Assembly: GCF_036250695.1 (NCBI RefSeq)
Contig: NZ_CP109427.1
Span: 7,440,001-7,504,000 of the forward strand
DNA: 64,000 nt
From: Streptomyces sp. NBC_01497
GTDB lineage: Bacteria; Actinomycetota; Actinomycetes; Streptomycetales; Streptomycetaceae
Reading direction: 5' to 3'
Shown: in pieces, positions 52,315 to 61,501 of the stretch
How the letters are laid out: the number at the start of each line of letters is the position of its first letter
How positions within the stretch are numbered: the first letter of the stretch is position 1
Notes under the pieces: model-generated
Seen by the model: the letters and a program-made list of their open reading frames with translations, nothing else
Databases searched by the model: none
What the model was told of the DNA's origin: nothing
Translations under genes and position numbers: made by a program

Positions 52315-52473
52315 CCCCGGCGGCTCCCACGGACGCGACGGGGGTACGGCAGCGCGGTCGCTGTCCGCCGAGCCACGGACAGGCCGGGAGCGGGACCCGG
52401 CCGTCCGCGATTCCGCTTCCCGTACCGGCGCTCAATTGGCCGATCACGGGATCGGACCACCCGCCGGATCCCC

Positions 52474-52647
52474 GGATCGCGCCGTCGGACCGCATCACCG
52501 GACCCCGGATCGCGCCGTCGGACCGCATTACCGGACCCCGGATCGCGCCGTCGGACCGCATCACCGGACCCCGGATCGCGCCGTCGGTCCGCATCACCGG
52601 ACCCCGGATCGCGCCGTCGGACCGACCGCGGATCGCACCGTCGGACG
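52474..52647. repeat. 33-bp tandem repeat (four full copies plus partial copies)
   Basis: Unit GGATCGCGCCGTCGGACCGC followed by ATCACCGGACCCC. Full copies start at 52474, 52507, 52540 and 52573 with only two single-base changes. A shortened copy starts at 52606 and a partial one at 52630. There is no spacer between copies. It lies between the ends of two convergent genes. Confidence 0.95.
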
Positions 52648-52827
52648 GACGGACGAAGGGCCCGTCCGCTCCCGGCCCCGCCCCCGGCCCGCCTCCTGCC
52701 TCCCGCCTTCCTCCGGGTTCGCGGGTTGGCGGGTTCGGGACGATCCCCGCGCGTAGGCACCGGTCGGGGCCCTTCGCCCGGCGGCGGCCCCGGCCCGGAC
52801 CGGAGCAGGCTCCCGCGCGCCGGCCTG

Positions 52828-53697
52828 TCACATGGCGTCGGCGACCGTGTCGAAGAAGCGCGCGTGCGCGTGGTGGCTCGCAGGCGGCTCCGGATTCCAG
52901 GGCAGGACCTGCGCCCGCTCCACGATCTCCCGCCAGCCCGCGCTCCCGGCCAGTTGCCCGGCCGGCGCGGCGTTCGCCCGCACGTCCGCGAGGACGATGT
53001 CGGGACGTAGCCCGGCGGCCTCGGCCCACTCGACGGTGCGCCAGTTCCCGCCCCCGTCGCCCTCCGGGTCGGCCAGGGAGACGCCGAGTTCGCTCAGGGC
53101 CCGCAGATCGGGCCACGCGGCCGGACGCGCCAGGTACGCCGTGTCCGCTCCCGCCGCCGACAGGGCAAGGACGCGCGGCCGTACCGTACGCGCCGCCAGC
53201 GTCCGCAACCGCTCCTGCGCGCGGGCGAGTTCCGCCTCGCCCGGCGCGCTCGCGCCGGACGGGGCGCCGAGCGAACGGGCAAGCTCGGTGAACCGGTCCC
53301 GCACCCCGGCCAGCGAACGGGACGTGCCCACGTCGAGCACGACGAGCGGCACCTGCTCGCCGAGGTGCTTCGCCGCGTCCGGGTCCAGGCCGTAGACCTG
53401 GTCGCCGCCGTAGGTCACCGCCACGACCAGGTCCGGCGCGGCCGCCACCAGCGCGTCGACGTCGACGCCACTGCCCGATCCGAAGGACCGTATCTCCGTC
53501 AGGGGCAGGCCGCCCGCCTTGGCCGGGTCCTGCCGCTCCCCGTCGTGGTGCGAGCCGAAGATGCCCGCGGGGTGCAGCCCGTGGTCCCACAGCGTCGCCC
53601 CGGCCTGGATGTATGCGACGAGCCGCGCGGGGCGGCTCGGTGCGGTGACCCGAAGGCCGCGATCGTCTGTGAAGTCCCAGGTGTGCTGCGCATCCAT
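52828..53697 (-). CDS. FecB/BtuF-type periplasmic-binding-fold protein without signal peptide
   Basis: A 289-residue protein of the two-lobe class III binding fold (cobalamin/iron-siderophore type). Typical features are RPARLVAYIQAGATLWDHGL, FGSGSGVDVDALVAAAPDLVVAVTYGGDQVYG and LRPDIVLADVRAN near the C-terminal lobe. The start at ATG 53697 gives MDAQHTWDFTDDRG, which has no signal peptide or lipobox, so as it stands it would remain in the cytoplasm. No permease or ATPase genes are nearby. It may be an orphan sensor or metallophore-handling protein. Confidence 0.8.
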   Translation of the reverse strand: MDAQHTWDFTDDRGLRVTAPSRPARLVAYIQAGATLWDHGLHPAGIFGSHHDGERQDPAKAGGLPLTEIRSFGSGSGVDVDALVAAAPDLVVAVTYGGDQVYGLDPDAAKHLGEQVPLVVLDVGTSRSLAGVRDRFTELARSLGAPSGASAPGEAELARAQERLRTLAARTVRPRVLALSAAGADTAYLARPAAWPDLRALSELGVSLADPEGDGGGNWRTVEWAEAAGLRPDIVLADVRANAAPAGQLAGSAGWREIVERAQVLPWNPEPPASHHAHARFFDTVADAM

Positions 53698-53997
53698 GGT
53701 CGAACCCGCCTCGATCCCGTCGATTCCCGTCCGTGCACGGCGCGTCGGACGCCTGGAGACTCCCTGCCCAGCCGGGAGCGCACGGATACCACCGGGATCG
53801 TGGGAAGGGCCACATAGCGCCACGGGAAGCGCACACGCGGTCAACGGGGCTCCCGCTACGGCCGGATGCGCCCGCGCCGAAGGCATCGACGTCGCACGGT
53901 GCCGCGCATGCCCGGCGGCGCTCCCGCCGCGCCCCGCATCGGGCGCACCCCGGCCACCGCATGGCCCCCGCGGCGGCCCGCACCCGGCGGCCGGGCG
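53698..53997. other. Gap without recognisable gene
   Basis: 300 bases between the binding-fold gene and the end of the YdeP-like gene, both on the minus strand. I see no gene; it presumably contains the promoter of the binding-fold gene. Confidence 0.4.
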
Positions 53998-56304
53998 TCA
54001 GAGCGCGGGGGCGCGGCCCGCCGGCTCCAGGCGTACGACCAGCGACTTGGAGACGGGTGTGTTGCTGACCTCGGCGACCGCGTCGAGCGGGACCAGCGCG
54101 TTGGCCTCGGGGAAGTACGCGGCCGCGCAACCGCGGGCCGTCGGATAGGAGACCACGCGGTAGTCGAGGACGGCCCGGTCCACGCCGTCGGCGTATTCGC
54201 TGTGCACGTCCACGAGTTGACCGTCCGCGAAACCCAGCTCGGCGAGGTCCGCCGGGTTGACGAAGATCACCTGGCGACCGTGACGCACGCCCCGGTAACG
54301 GTCGTTGAGGCTGTAGATCGTCGTGTTGAACTGGTCGTGCGCGCGGACCGTCTGGAGGATCAGCCGCCCGACGGGACGCTCGACGTGTTCCAGCTGGTTG
54401 ACGGTGAGCTGGGCCTTGCCGCTCGGCGTCGGGAACGTACGGGTGTCGCGCGGTCCGTGCGGCAGCACGAAGCCGCCGGGTACGCGCGTCTTCTCGTTGT
54501 ACGCGTCGCAGCCGGGCACGACGTTCGCGATGTGGTCCCGGATCCGGTCGTAGTCGGACTCGAAGCCGGCCCAGTCGACGGGCACACTGTCGCCGAGCAC
54601 CGCACGGGCGAGCCGGCAGATGATCGCCGTCTCGGAGAGCAGGCGCGGCGAGACCGGTTCGACCTTGCCCCACGAGGGGTGGACCGCGCACACGGTGTCC
54701 TCGACCGTGACGTACTGCTCGCCCGAGGTCTGCCGGTCGATCTCCGTACGGCCCATCGTCGGCAGGATCAGCGCCTCCCGGCCCACGACCGTGTGCGAGC
54801 GGTTGAGCTTCGTCGAGACCTGCACCGTCATGTCCAGCATCCGCATCGCCCGCTCGACGGCGGCCGTGTCCGACACGGCCCCCACGACGTTGCCGCCCAG
54901 CGAGACCCACATCCGCAACGTGCCCGCAAGCGCCGCCCGGATCGCCTTCACGGAGTCGAGGCCGTGCGCGCGCGGCGGGTCGAAGTGGAACTCGCGCTGG
55001 AGCGCGTCGAGGAACGGCTCGTCCATCTGCTCCCAGATGCCCATGGTCCGGTCGCCCTGCACGTTGCTGTGCCCGCGGATCGGCGAGGCGCCGGCGCCCG
55101 GCTTGCCGATGTTGCCGCGCAGCAGCAGGAGGTTGATGATCTCCTTGATCGTGTCGACGGCCTTCTTGTGCTGGGTGAGCCCCATCGCCCAGGTGACGAT
55201 GGTCCGGTCCGAGGCGATGTACGCGTCCGCCAGGTCGTCGATCTGCTCGCCCGTGAGGCCCGTCGAGGCGAGTACGGCCGCCTCGTCGAGACCGTCCAGG
55301 TGCGCGCGGAACGCGTCGAGCCCCTCGCAGTGGCGCTGAAGGAAGGAATGGTCGAGGACGGTGCCCGGCGCACGGTCCTCGGCTGCCAGCACCCGCTTCG
55401 AGACGGCCTGCAGAAGCGCCATGTCGCCGGAGAGCCTGATCTGGAGGAACTCGTCCGCGATGACGGTGCCCCGGCCGGCCAGACCGCGCGCCGTCTGCGG
55501 GTTCTTGTAACGCGAGAAGGCGGCCTCCGGCAGCGGGTTGACGGCGACGATCCTCGCGCCGGCCCGCTTCGCGTCCTCCAGCGCCGTCAGCATCCTCGGA
55601 TGGTTCGTGCCCGGGTTCTGCCCCATGACGATGATGAGGTCGGCCTTCTCGAAGTCGTCGTACTCGATGGTCGACTTGCCCACGCCGATCGACTCGCCGA
55701 GCGCGGCGCCCGTCGACTCGTGGCACATGTTCGAGCAGTCGGGCAGGTTGTTCGTACCGAAGGCACGGGCGAACAACTGGTAGACGAAAGCCGCCTCGTT
55801 CGAGGCGCGCCCGCTCGTGTAGAAGGCGGCCTCGTCCGGGGAGTCCAGGCCGGTGAGCCGCTCCGCGATCAGGGAGAACGCCCGTACCCAGCTGACCGGT
55901 TCGTAGTGATCGCCGTCGGCGGGTTTGTAGACGGGCTCGACCAGGCGGCCCTGCTGGCCCAGCCAGTACTCGGAGCGTGTGCTGAGGTCGGTCAGCGAAT
56001 GCGCGGACCAGAACGAGGCAGGGACCGTCAGGGGAGTGGCCTCCCAGGTGACGGCCCGCGCGCCGTTCTCGCAGAACTCGGCCGTCTTGCGGTGCGTGGG
56101 ATCGGGCCACGCGCAGCTCATGCAGTCGAAGCCGTCCCGCTGGTTCATGGCGGTGAGCAGCTTCGCGCTGCGGGACACCCCCATACGGCGCAGCGCGGGA
56201 CCCATGGAGTGCATGATCGCGGGCAGTCCCACGGCGTAGTCGTGCGGACGCGACACCTCCACACGCTCCTCGCGCCGACTGGCTCCCCTGTCCGCCATCG
56301 CCAT
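53998..56304 (-). CDS. FdhF/YdeP-family molybdopterin oxidoreductase
   Basis: A 768-residue cytoplasmic enzyme of the DMSO-reductase/formate-dehydrogenase superfamily. It opens with a C61-M-S-C64 pair (GFDCMSCAWPDPTHRKTAEFCENGA) instead of the full 4Fe-4S binding set. The cofactor-binding blocks follow: TSGRASNEAAFVYQLFARAFGTNNLPDCSNMCHESTG, DLIIVMGQNPGTNHPRML, LLLLRGNIGKPGAGASPIRGHSNVQGDRTMG and the C-terminal NPADLAELGFADGQLVDVHSEY. The family is named after E. coli YdeP (acid resistance); its reaction is unknown. No FdhD or subunit genes are adjacent. ATG 56304 follows GGCAGG. Confidence 0.93.
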   Translation of the reverse strand: MAMADRGASRREERVEVSRPHDYAVGLPAIMHSMGPALRRMGVSRSAKLLTAMNQRDGFDCMSCAWPDPTHRKTAEFCENGARAVTWEATPLTVPASFWSAHSLTDLSTRSEYWLGQQGRLVEPVYKPADGDHYEPVSWVRAFSLIAERLTGLDSPDEAAFYTSGRASNEAAFVYQLFARAFGTNNLPDCSNMCHESTGAALGESIGVGKSTIEYDDFEKADLIIVMGQNPGTNHPRMLTALEDAKRAGARIVAVNPLPEAAFSRYKNPQTARGLAGRGTVIADEFLQIRLSGDMALLQAVSKRVLAAEDRAPGTVLDHSFLQRHCEGLDAFRAHLDGLDEAAVLASTGLTGEQIDDLADAYIASDRTIVTWAMGLTQHKKAVDTIKEIINLLLLRGNIGKPGAGASPIRGHSNVQGDRTMGIWEQMDEPFLDALQREFHFDPPRAHGLDSVKAIRAALAGTLRMWVSLGGNVVGAVSDTAAVERAMRMLDMTVQVSTKLNRSHTVVGREALILPTMGRTEIDRQTSGEQYVTVEDTVCAVHPSWGKVEPVSPRLLSETAIICRLARAVLGDSVPVDWAGFESDYDRIRDHIANVVPGCDAYNEKTRVPGGFVLPHGPRDTRTFPTPSGKAQLTVNQLEHVERPVGRLILQTVRAHDQFNTTIYSLNDRYRGVRHGRQVIFVNPADLAELGFADGQLVDVHSEYADGVDRAVLDYRVVSYPTARGCAAAYFPEANALVPLDAVAEVSNTPVSKSLVVRLEPAGRAPAL

Positions 56305-56467
56305 GACCTGCCGCTTTCTCTCGCCCGGGTGCCTACCAGGTGCGTGTACCCGCCTCTCACCGTGGAATTCTGGGGGCCGGGCCGCAACGTGGGGAGGAAG
56401 AATCCCCCGGAGATCGGTGGGGTCCGGGGGCCCGCGGTTCATCGGTTCCTGTGATGTCCCGGATGCG

Positions 56468-56512
56468 CGATTGCACGGGTCTCGATTGCACAGGTCGCGG
56501 TTGCATGGGTTC
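56468..56512. repeat. Three 15-bp tandem repeats upstream of the YdeP-like gene
   Basis: CGATTGCACGGGTCT, CGATTGCACAGGTCG and CGGTTGCATGGGTTC follow each other directly, starting about 160 bases upstream of the gene. They have lower GC than their surroundings. They could be an array of regulator half-sites. Confidence 0.75.
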
Positions 56513-56779
56513 GTGGCGCACGGTGAGCGCATCGGGCCGCGAGGACGCGGGTGTGCTGGGGACGCAGGTGAGCGTGGGGGGCGCGCCGGACGTACCAGGG
56601 CCCCGTACGCGACTGTCGCATCGCGGACGGGGCCCAGGTGTGCAGGGGTCGGCCGACGTGCTCCATCCGGCCGGCGGGTGCCCGGCGGCCCGTGGACGCG
56701 GGTACACGGGCCCGCGGGCCGTGCGCGGCCGACACCCACGCCGCCGCAGGGTGCCGCAGCGGCGTGGTGCCCGGGCGCT

Positions 56780-57208
56780 CTACTCCTTGCGGTAGTCGTA
56801 CGCCTCGGTCGCCGCCGCCACCACCGCGTCGAGATCGGCGCCCGCCGACGCGGTCACCACCGCGGCGAGCGCGCCCTCCACGAACGGCGCGTCCACCAGC
56901 CGTGAGTTCTCCGGCAGCTCGTCGCCGTCCGCCAGCAGCGTCTTCACCGTCAGGACCGCGCTGCCCAGGTCCACCAGCAGGGCCACCCCCGCACCGCTGT
57001 CCACCTGCGCCGCGGCGGCGCTGATCAGGTCGGCGCTGGTACCGAGGCCACCGTCCGGGGTCCCGCCCGCCGCCGCGACCGGCGCCGTGCTGCCGCCGCC
57101 CGCGAGGCCCTTCGCCAGTTCGGCGACGGCGGACGCGACAGCGGCGCTGTGCGAGACGAGCACGATCCCCACGAGGGGCGCCGGGCTCCCGGCGTCCGCC
57201 GCGCTCAC
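56780..57208 (-). CDS. dhaM: PTS-dependent dihydroxyacetone kinase, phosphoryl donor subunit DhaM
   Basis: A 142-residue EIIA-mannose-type domain. H20 in GIVLVSHSAAVASAVAELAKGL is the phosphorylated residue, and GVALLVDLGSAVLTVKTLL and the closing VEGALAAVVTASAGADLDAV complete the fold. It receives phosphate from HPr and passes it to ADP on DhaL. It lacks the extra HPr and EI-like domains of the E. coli protein, as usual in Gram-positives. GTG 57208 overlaps the dhaL stop (GTGA). Confidence 0.95.
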   Translation of the reverse strand: MSAADAGSPAPLVGIVLVSHSAAVASAVAELAKGLAGGGSTAPVAAAGGTPDGGLGTSADLISAAAAQVDSGAGVALLVDLGSAVLTVKTLLADGDELPENSRLVDAPFVEGALAAVVTASAGADLDAVVAAATEAYDYRKE

Positions 57209-57852
57209 TGTCCGCCCTCCGTCGAGGCGCCCGGCCCGACCGTCTCGGCGAGGGTCGCGACCAGCAGCGCGGCCGAGGTGGCCCCCGGATCCTGATGACC
57301 GATGCTGCGCGGGCCGAGGTAGCTGGCCCTGCCCTTACGCGCCTGGAGGGGCGTCGTCGACTCCGCGCCCTGCTCGGCCGCCTGCGCGGCCCCCGTGTAT
57401 GAGCGGGCCAGGGCCAGGGCCGCCGGCTCCAGCGCGTCCAGCATCGTCTTGTCGCCCGCCTTCGCGCCGCCCAGCTGCGCCACCGCCGCGACGGCCTGCC
57501 CGAGCGCGTCGGCCAGCTGCCGCCTGTCGACCTCCGCCGCGTCGCCCAGGCCCTTGCCCATACGCCGCAGCAGCGTGCCGTACAGGGGTCCGGACGCCCC
57601 GCCGACCGTCGAGATCAGCTGCCGCCCCGCGAGGGTCAGCACGGCCCCCGGCGTGGCGGGTGCCTCCTTCGCCAGAACCTCCGCGACCGCGCGGAAACCG
57701 CGCTGGAGGTTGCTGCCGTGGTCGGCGTCACCGATCGCCGCGTCGAGATCCGTCAGGTGCGCGGCCTCGCGTTCCACGGCCGCCGCACACGCGGTGAGCC
57801 ACCTGATGAAGAAGGCCGCGTCGAGGCCCGGCCCGGACTGTTGCTCTGCCAC
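57205..57852 (-). CDS. dhaL: Dihydroxyacetone kinase ADP-binding subunit DhaL
   Basis: A 215-residue eight-helix barrel subunit that keeps ADP bound as a cofactor. The Mg-binding Asp residues are in LDAAIGDADHGSNLQRGF; STVGGASGPLYGTLLRRMGKGL and GDKTMLDALEPAA contact the nucleotide. The C-terminal motif SYLGPRSIGHQDPGATSAALL is conserved. GTG 57852 follows GAGGAGATGAC. It lies 83 bases after dhaK and is coupled to dhaM. Confidence 0.97.
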   Translation of the reverse strand: MAEQQSGPGLDAAFFIRWLTACAAAVEREAAHLTDLDAAIGDADHGSNLQRGFRAVAEVLAKEAPATPGAVLTLAGRQLISTVGGASGPLYGTLLRRMGKGLGDAAEVDRRQLADALGQAVAAVAQLGGAKAGDKTMLDALEPAALALARSYTGAAQAAEQGAESTTPLQARKGRASYLGPRSIGHQDPGATSAALLVATLAETVGPGASTEGGQ

Positions 57853-57935
57853 GTCATCTCCTCGCGCCCGTAATGCCTGCTGCCCGCACCGCGCGTGCGG
57901 ACGAAGCCCTGCGAGCCGTACGGCTCCGTGGCATG

Positions 57936-58928
57936 TCAGCGGCCCCAGCGCAGGGCGGGTGTCTCCACCGGTGCGTCCCACAGTCGCAGCAGGTCCTCGT
58001 CCACCTCGCAGAGGGAGACCGAGCAGCCCGCCATGTCCAGGGACGTCACATAGTTGCCGACGAGCGTACGGGCCACGGATATCCCACGCTCACCCAGCAC
58101 CCGCTGTACCTCGGCATTGAACCCGTACAGCTCCAGGAGGGGCGTGGCGCCCATGCCGTTGACCAGGGCGATCACCGGCCTGCGGGGCTGGAGGTCGTCG
58201 AGCACCGCGCCCACCGCGAAGTCCGCGATCTCGCGGGAGGTCATCATGGCGCGCCGTTCACGACCGGGCTCGCCATGGATGCCGATGCCCAGCTCCAGCT
58301 CGCCCTCCGGCAGGTCGAACGTCGGGCTGCCCTTGGCGGGCGTGCTGACGGCGGTCAGCGCCACGCCGAAGCTGCGCGAGGCCTCGTTGACCTGGCGGCC
58401 TATCGCCTCGACCCGCTCCAGCGGCAGGCCCTCCTCGGCGGCGGCGCCCGCGATCTTCTCGACGAACAGGGTGGCGCCCGTACCTCGCCGGCCCGCGGTG
58501 AAGAGACTGTCGGTCACGGCGACGTCGTCGTTCACGAGGACTTTCCCGACCTGGACGCCCTCGTCCTCGGCCAGCTCGGCGGCCATGTCGAAATTGAGCA
58601 CGTCGCCCGTGTAGTTCTTCACGATGAACAGCACACCGGAACCGCTGTCCACGGCGGTTGCCGCGCGCACCATCTGATCGGGTACGGGGCTGGTGAACAC
58701 CTCACCGGGACACGCGGCGGAGAGCATGCCCGGCCCGACGAACCCGCCGTGCAGTGGCTCGTGCCCGGATCCGCCGCCGGACACCAGCCCGACCTTTCCG
58801 GCCACGGGCGCGTCCCGCCGTACGACGACGCGGTTCTCGACATCCACGGAGAGGGACGGGTGGGCGGCGGCCATACCGCGCAAGGCGTCCGCGACCACGG
58901 TCTCCGGCACGTTGATGAGCATCTTCAC
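57936..58928 (-). CDS. dhaK: Dihydroxyacetone kinase substrate-binding subunit DhaK
   Basis: A 330-residue subunit that binds dihydroxyacetone covalently through H218 ([12 protein letters not shown]). [52 protein letters not shown] and [19 protein letters not shown] are the standard DhaK blocks. The start is GTG 58928 with GGAGGT 5 bases upstream; ATG 58922 is an alternative. It is the first gene of dhaKLM, which makes dihydroxyacetone phosphate at the expense of phosphoenolpyruvate through the PTS. Confidence 0.98.
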   Translation of the reverse strand: MKMLINVPETVVADALRGMAAAHPSLSVDVENRVVVRRDAPVAGKVGLVSGGGSGHEPLHGGFVGPGMLSAACPGEVFTSPVPDQMVRAATAVDSGSGVLFIVKNYTGDVLNFDMAAELAEDEGVQVGKVLVNDDVAVTDSLFTAGRRGTGATLFVEKIAGAAAEEGLPLERVEAIGRQVNEASRSFGVALTAVSTPAKGSPTFDLPEGELELGIGIHGEPGRERRAMMTSREIADFAVGAVLDDLQPRRPVIALVNGMGATPLLELYGFNAEVQRVLGERGISVARTLVGNYVTSLDMAGCSVSLCEVDEDLLRLWDAPVETPALRWGR

Positions 58929-60059
58929 GGGTACCTCCTATGTTGCGTAGCAGCAGGGTCAGCGACCTGTGTTTGTGCTGGTCAGAGCTAAGCGGGGTGG
59001 TTCGCGATCGTGGCGCTCCAGGGCGGTCGCGAGCGGGTTGAGGCGGTGCTGATGCTGACGGGACGCTGACATCACTGACGGGGCGTCAGGCCTCCGCGAC
59101 GACTCGGCTGGAGCCGCTGGGAGCCCTACGGAGCCAGTATCGGCCTCGTAGGGGTGAAGGTCACCTGGGAGGACAACCGCAGTGTTCGGGCGGGGGAGGC
59201 GGCGTTTTCGCTGGACAGCTGTCTCATGATTCCCGGACCGGAAGCAGAACATGCGTGCGTTGCGCCGACATGGCGGCGTCAACACCGCCGCCCGAGCAAG
59301 GTCATTAGCCATCATGTGCTTCACCGCCGCGATGATCCGCTCAGGCCGTGGAAAGCAATCAGGTCCACGGCGTTGAGTTCTGCCGCTATACGGTCCTTCA
59401 TGGTGCTCTTTCGCACTTTACCCCAGCTCAGAAGCAAGAACAGCTTGAGTGCCGACGTCGGGACCGCCGTAAGGGAAACGCCGCTCAGTGGAGATCCTCC
59501 CGGTGGACGCGATGGCCCGATCGTCCTGGTGACGCAGCGGCGTCACAGGTGGCTCTCCGTGTCCACCGATGTCCCGCGGGCCCGGCCGGAACGACTCTCG
59601 TGCGCCCGCTTCGGCGGCCGGCCCCGCGGGCCGATGACGCTGTTGCCGGTTGCTTCGGTTCGGCATTCCGCTGCCCGATCCACGCGCCAACCGCCCCACG
59701 TGCCCTGGTCGTTTCGCGGACGGCCGGTTCGCGTGTCTGCGTGCCGCCGTACCGCAACGGTCCGGCTCGGTCCCCCCGTGTTCACCCTCCCAACGCGGCC
59801 AGGGACGATGCGGTGAGCACACCGAGACGGCGGTGGATGCCTGCCGCGGCAAGACGGGAGGTGACGCGAACGTGGCGAGGCCGGGCAGGTTCGTCATGCG
59901 CGGTGCCCGCTGAGCAGCGCGGTCGGGCGGAAGCCCTGATGCGGCGGGCCTTCAGGCTCGCTTGACGCTCGGAGCCGTCAGGTGTGTTGAGGTGCGATCC
60001 GGGTGCGGCCAGCCCTGGACGGGAGCATGGTTCAGCGTGCACTCCGCACTCCGCACTCC
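58929..60059. other. Gene-poor, lower-GC stretch
   Basis: About 1.1 kb with no gene I can support. GC is visibly lower near 59200-59480. A small frame on the minus strand (59321-59401, 26 residues, MKDRIAAELNAVDLIAFHGL then SGSSRR) has a possible GAAAGAG ribosome site but no known relatives. Just before the fumarase remnant CACTCCG is repeated (about 60039-60062). The stretch looks like decayed sequence. Confidence 0.4.
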
Positions 60060-60261
60060 GCACTGCGCGGTCCGGCCGTCGCTCTGATGAAGATCGCCAA
60101 CGACATGCGCTGGCTGGCCTCCGGGCCGCGTACCGGCTTCGCGGAGTTGCGGCTGCCCCCCGAACGAACCCGGCTCCTCGATCATGCCCGGGAAGGTGAA
60201 CCCGGCCCAGTGCGAGGCCATCGTGATGATCGCCATTCAGGTGCTGGGCGACGGGACGGCA
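60060..60261 (+). pseudogene. Fumarase class II (FumC) fragment, frameshifted
   Basis: The first frame reads [22 protein letters not shown] then [11 protein letters not shown]. After a run of six C (60156-60161) the match continues in the next frame as [20 protein letters not shown] then [11 protein letters not shown]. Together this is the conserved KIANDxRWLxSGPR and GSSxMPGKVNPxQCE region of class II fumarases (and the related aspartase family). Removing one C restores the frame. Nothing recognisable as fumarase lies on either side, so about 65 of about 465 residues remain. Confidence 0.85.
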
Positions 60262-60510
60262 CGCGGGATCCTGGTCCTGCGTACCGGCCGGCCCCGCTCA
60301 CACACACTCTTCCGCCGATCACCGCTGCGGCTATCACCCCAAACATCCGCCGAGCCGCCGCGACTCCGGCAAGAGTCGCGGCGGCCGGATACACGCGGCC
60401 TTCGTCAGATCAACTGGACAGGCCGGGAAGAGTCAGTGACCCGGGGGTCGCCTGATCCGCCGGGCACGGCCCCCGGCGCCGCAACGACCGAGCGAGGCCT
60501 GGGAAGAAGC

Positions 60511-61416
60511 TCATGCCGTGCCGCGCGCTCCACTTGTCACGAAACGCGTCACCGCCTGCGCAAAGGCTTCCGGCTCCTCGATGTGGCCGAAGTGTCCGCT
60601 CTTCTCCAGGATCAGCAACTCCGAACCGGGGATGAGCCGGTGCAGTTCCTCGGCCCACCGCACCCCGCAGATGACGTCGTGGCGGCCGACGAGAACGAGG
60701 GCCGGCACGGTGAGGGACCCGAGGTCCCCACGGTCGTCGATCACCTGCGGGGACAGGGTCTCGTCGAGCCCGGAGATGTGGGTGGCCCGCAGCGAGGAGC
60801 GCAGGGGAGCGAACTCCCCCTCCCGGCCCCAGTAGTCGGCGAAGTACGCGGGGATCAAGCCTCTGGCGACGGCTGTCATCTGTGCGTCGTCGGAGATGGT
60901 GGCGATGGCTTGGAAGGCAGCCAGGACCGCCGGGAGCTCCGGATGGTCGGCGTGCTGTGCGGCGAACAGCTCGACCTGGCGCATCGCTTCGGCGCCGTGC
61001 TCGGGCCCGGTCAGCGGCGCGCTCTCGTAAAGGACGATCCCGGCGACCTGTTCGGGGTGGTGCAGGGCGTGGTACTGGGCGACGAAGCCGCCGTGCGAGT
61101 GACCCAGAAGGTGCACCGTGGAGACGCCGAGGTGCTCGATCAGCGCTTCCAGGAACCGGCTGTAGCGGGTCCGGGTGTAGCCGTGGGGGTGGGAGGGCAG
61201 GTGGCCGGAGGTGCCGGTGCCGATCGGCTCCGGGTAGACGATGGTGAGGTGCTGTTCCAGCACGGGCATGCGCAGGTACTCCCAGTCGATGCCCGGTCCG
61301 CCGGAATGAGCGACGCACACCGGTCCCGTGCCGTGGACGTGGTAGCGCTGGACGACTCCGTCGATTTCGACGGTGTGCGTTCCGGTGGCCAGGGGGCTGG
61401 TTGCCGAGGTGGTCAT
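60511..61416 (-). CDS. Alpha/beta-fold hydrolase
   Basis: A 301-residue hydrolase. The nucleophile elbow is [13 protein letters not shown] (Ser in G-H-S-H-G), the oxyanion region is [17 protein letters not shown], the acid is near [12 protein letters not shown] and the His is in [22 protein letters not shown] near the N-terminus resembles proline-iminopeptidase-like members. The substrate is unknown. It lies 85 bases downstream of the sigma-factor gene on the same strand and may be its target or partner. Confidence 0.9.
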   Translation of the reverse strand: MTTSATSPLATGTHTVEIDGVVQRYHVHGTGPVCVAHSGGPGIDWEYLRMPVLEQHLTIVYPEPIGTGTSGHLPSHPHGYTRTRYSRFLEALIEHLGVSTVHLLGHSHGGFVAQYHALHHPEQVAGIVLYESAPLTGPEHGAEAMRQVELFAAQHADHPELPAVLAAFQAIATISDDAQMTAVARGLIPAYFADYWGREGEFAPLRSSLRATHISGLDETLSPQVIDDRGDLGSLTVPALVLVGRHDVICGVRWAEELHRLIPGSELLILEKSGHFGHIEEPEAFAQAVTRFVTSGARGTA

Positions 61417-61501
61417 GGGTTCTCCGTATCCGGCAGCTGTTGATGACAGCTGCAGGACGATGGAGGGATGACAAAGTTCGCGCGGGGGAATGTGATGCCC
61501 G

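Noticed and set aside
52474..52647. CRISPR array
   Set aside because: Copies abut each other with no unique spacers, and no cas gene is near.
53698..53886. Upstream extension giving the binding-fold protein an LTAC lipobox
   Set aside because: The extension has no hydrophobic core before LTAC and then about 40 Arg/Gly-rich residues; it does not form a lipoprotein signal.
52181..56110. Open frame of over 1300 codons on the minus strand across several genes
   Set aside because: It is an out-of-phase shadow of the YdeP-like gene and its neighbours: Arg/Gly/Ala-rich, no domain, no ribosome site. Long false frames are expected at this GC.
56468..56512. Replication iterons
   Set aside because: Only three imperfect 15-bp copies, no DnaA boxes, no rep gene and no AT-rich melting region nearby.
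59154..59965. Several plus-strand frames of 80-220 codons in the gene-poor stretch
   Set aside because: They overlap in different phases, have no ribosome site and show no resemblance to a known family.
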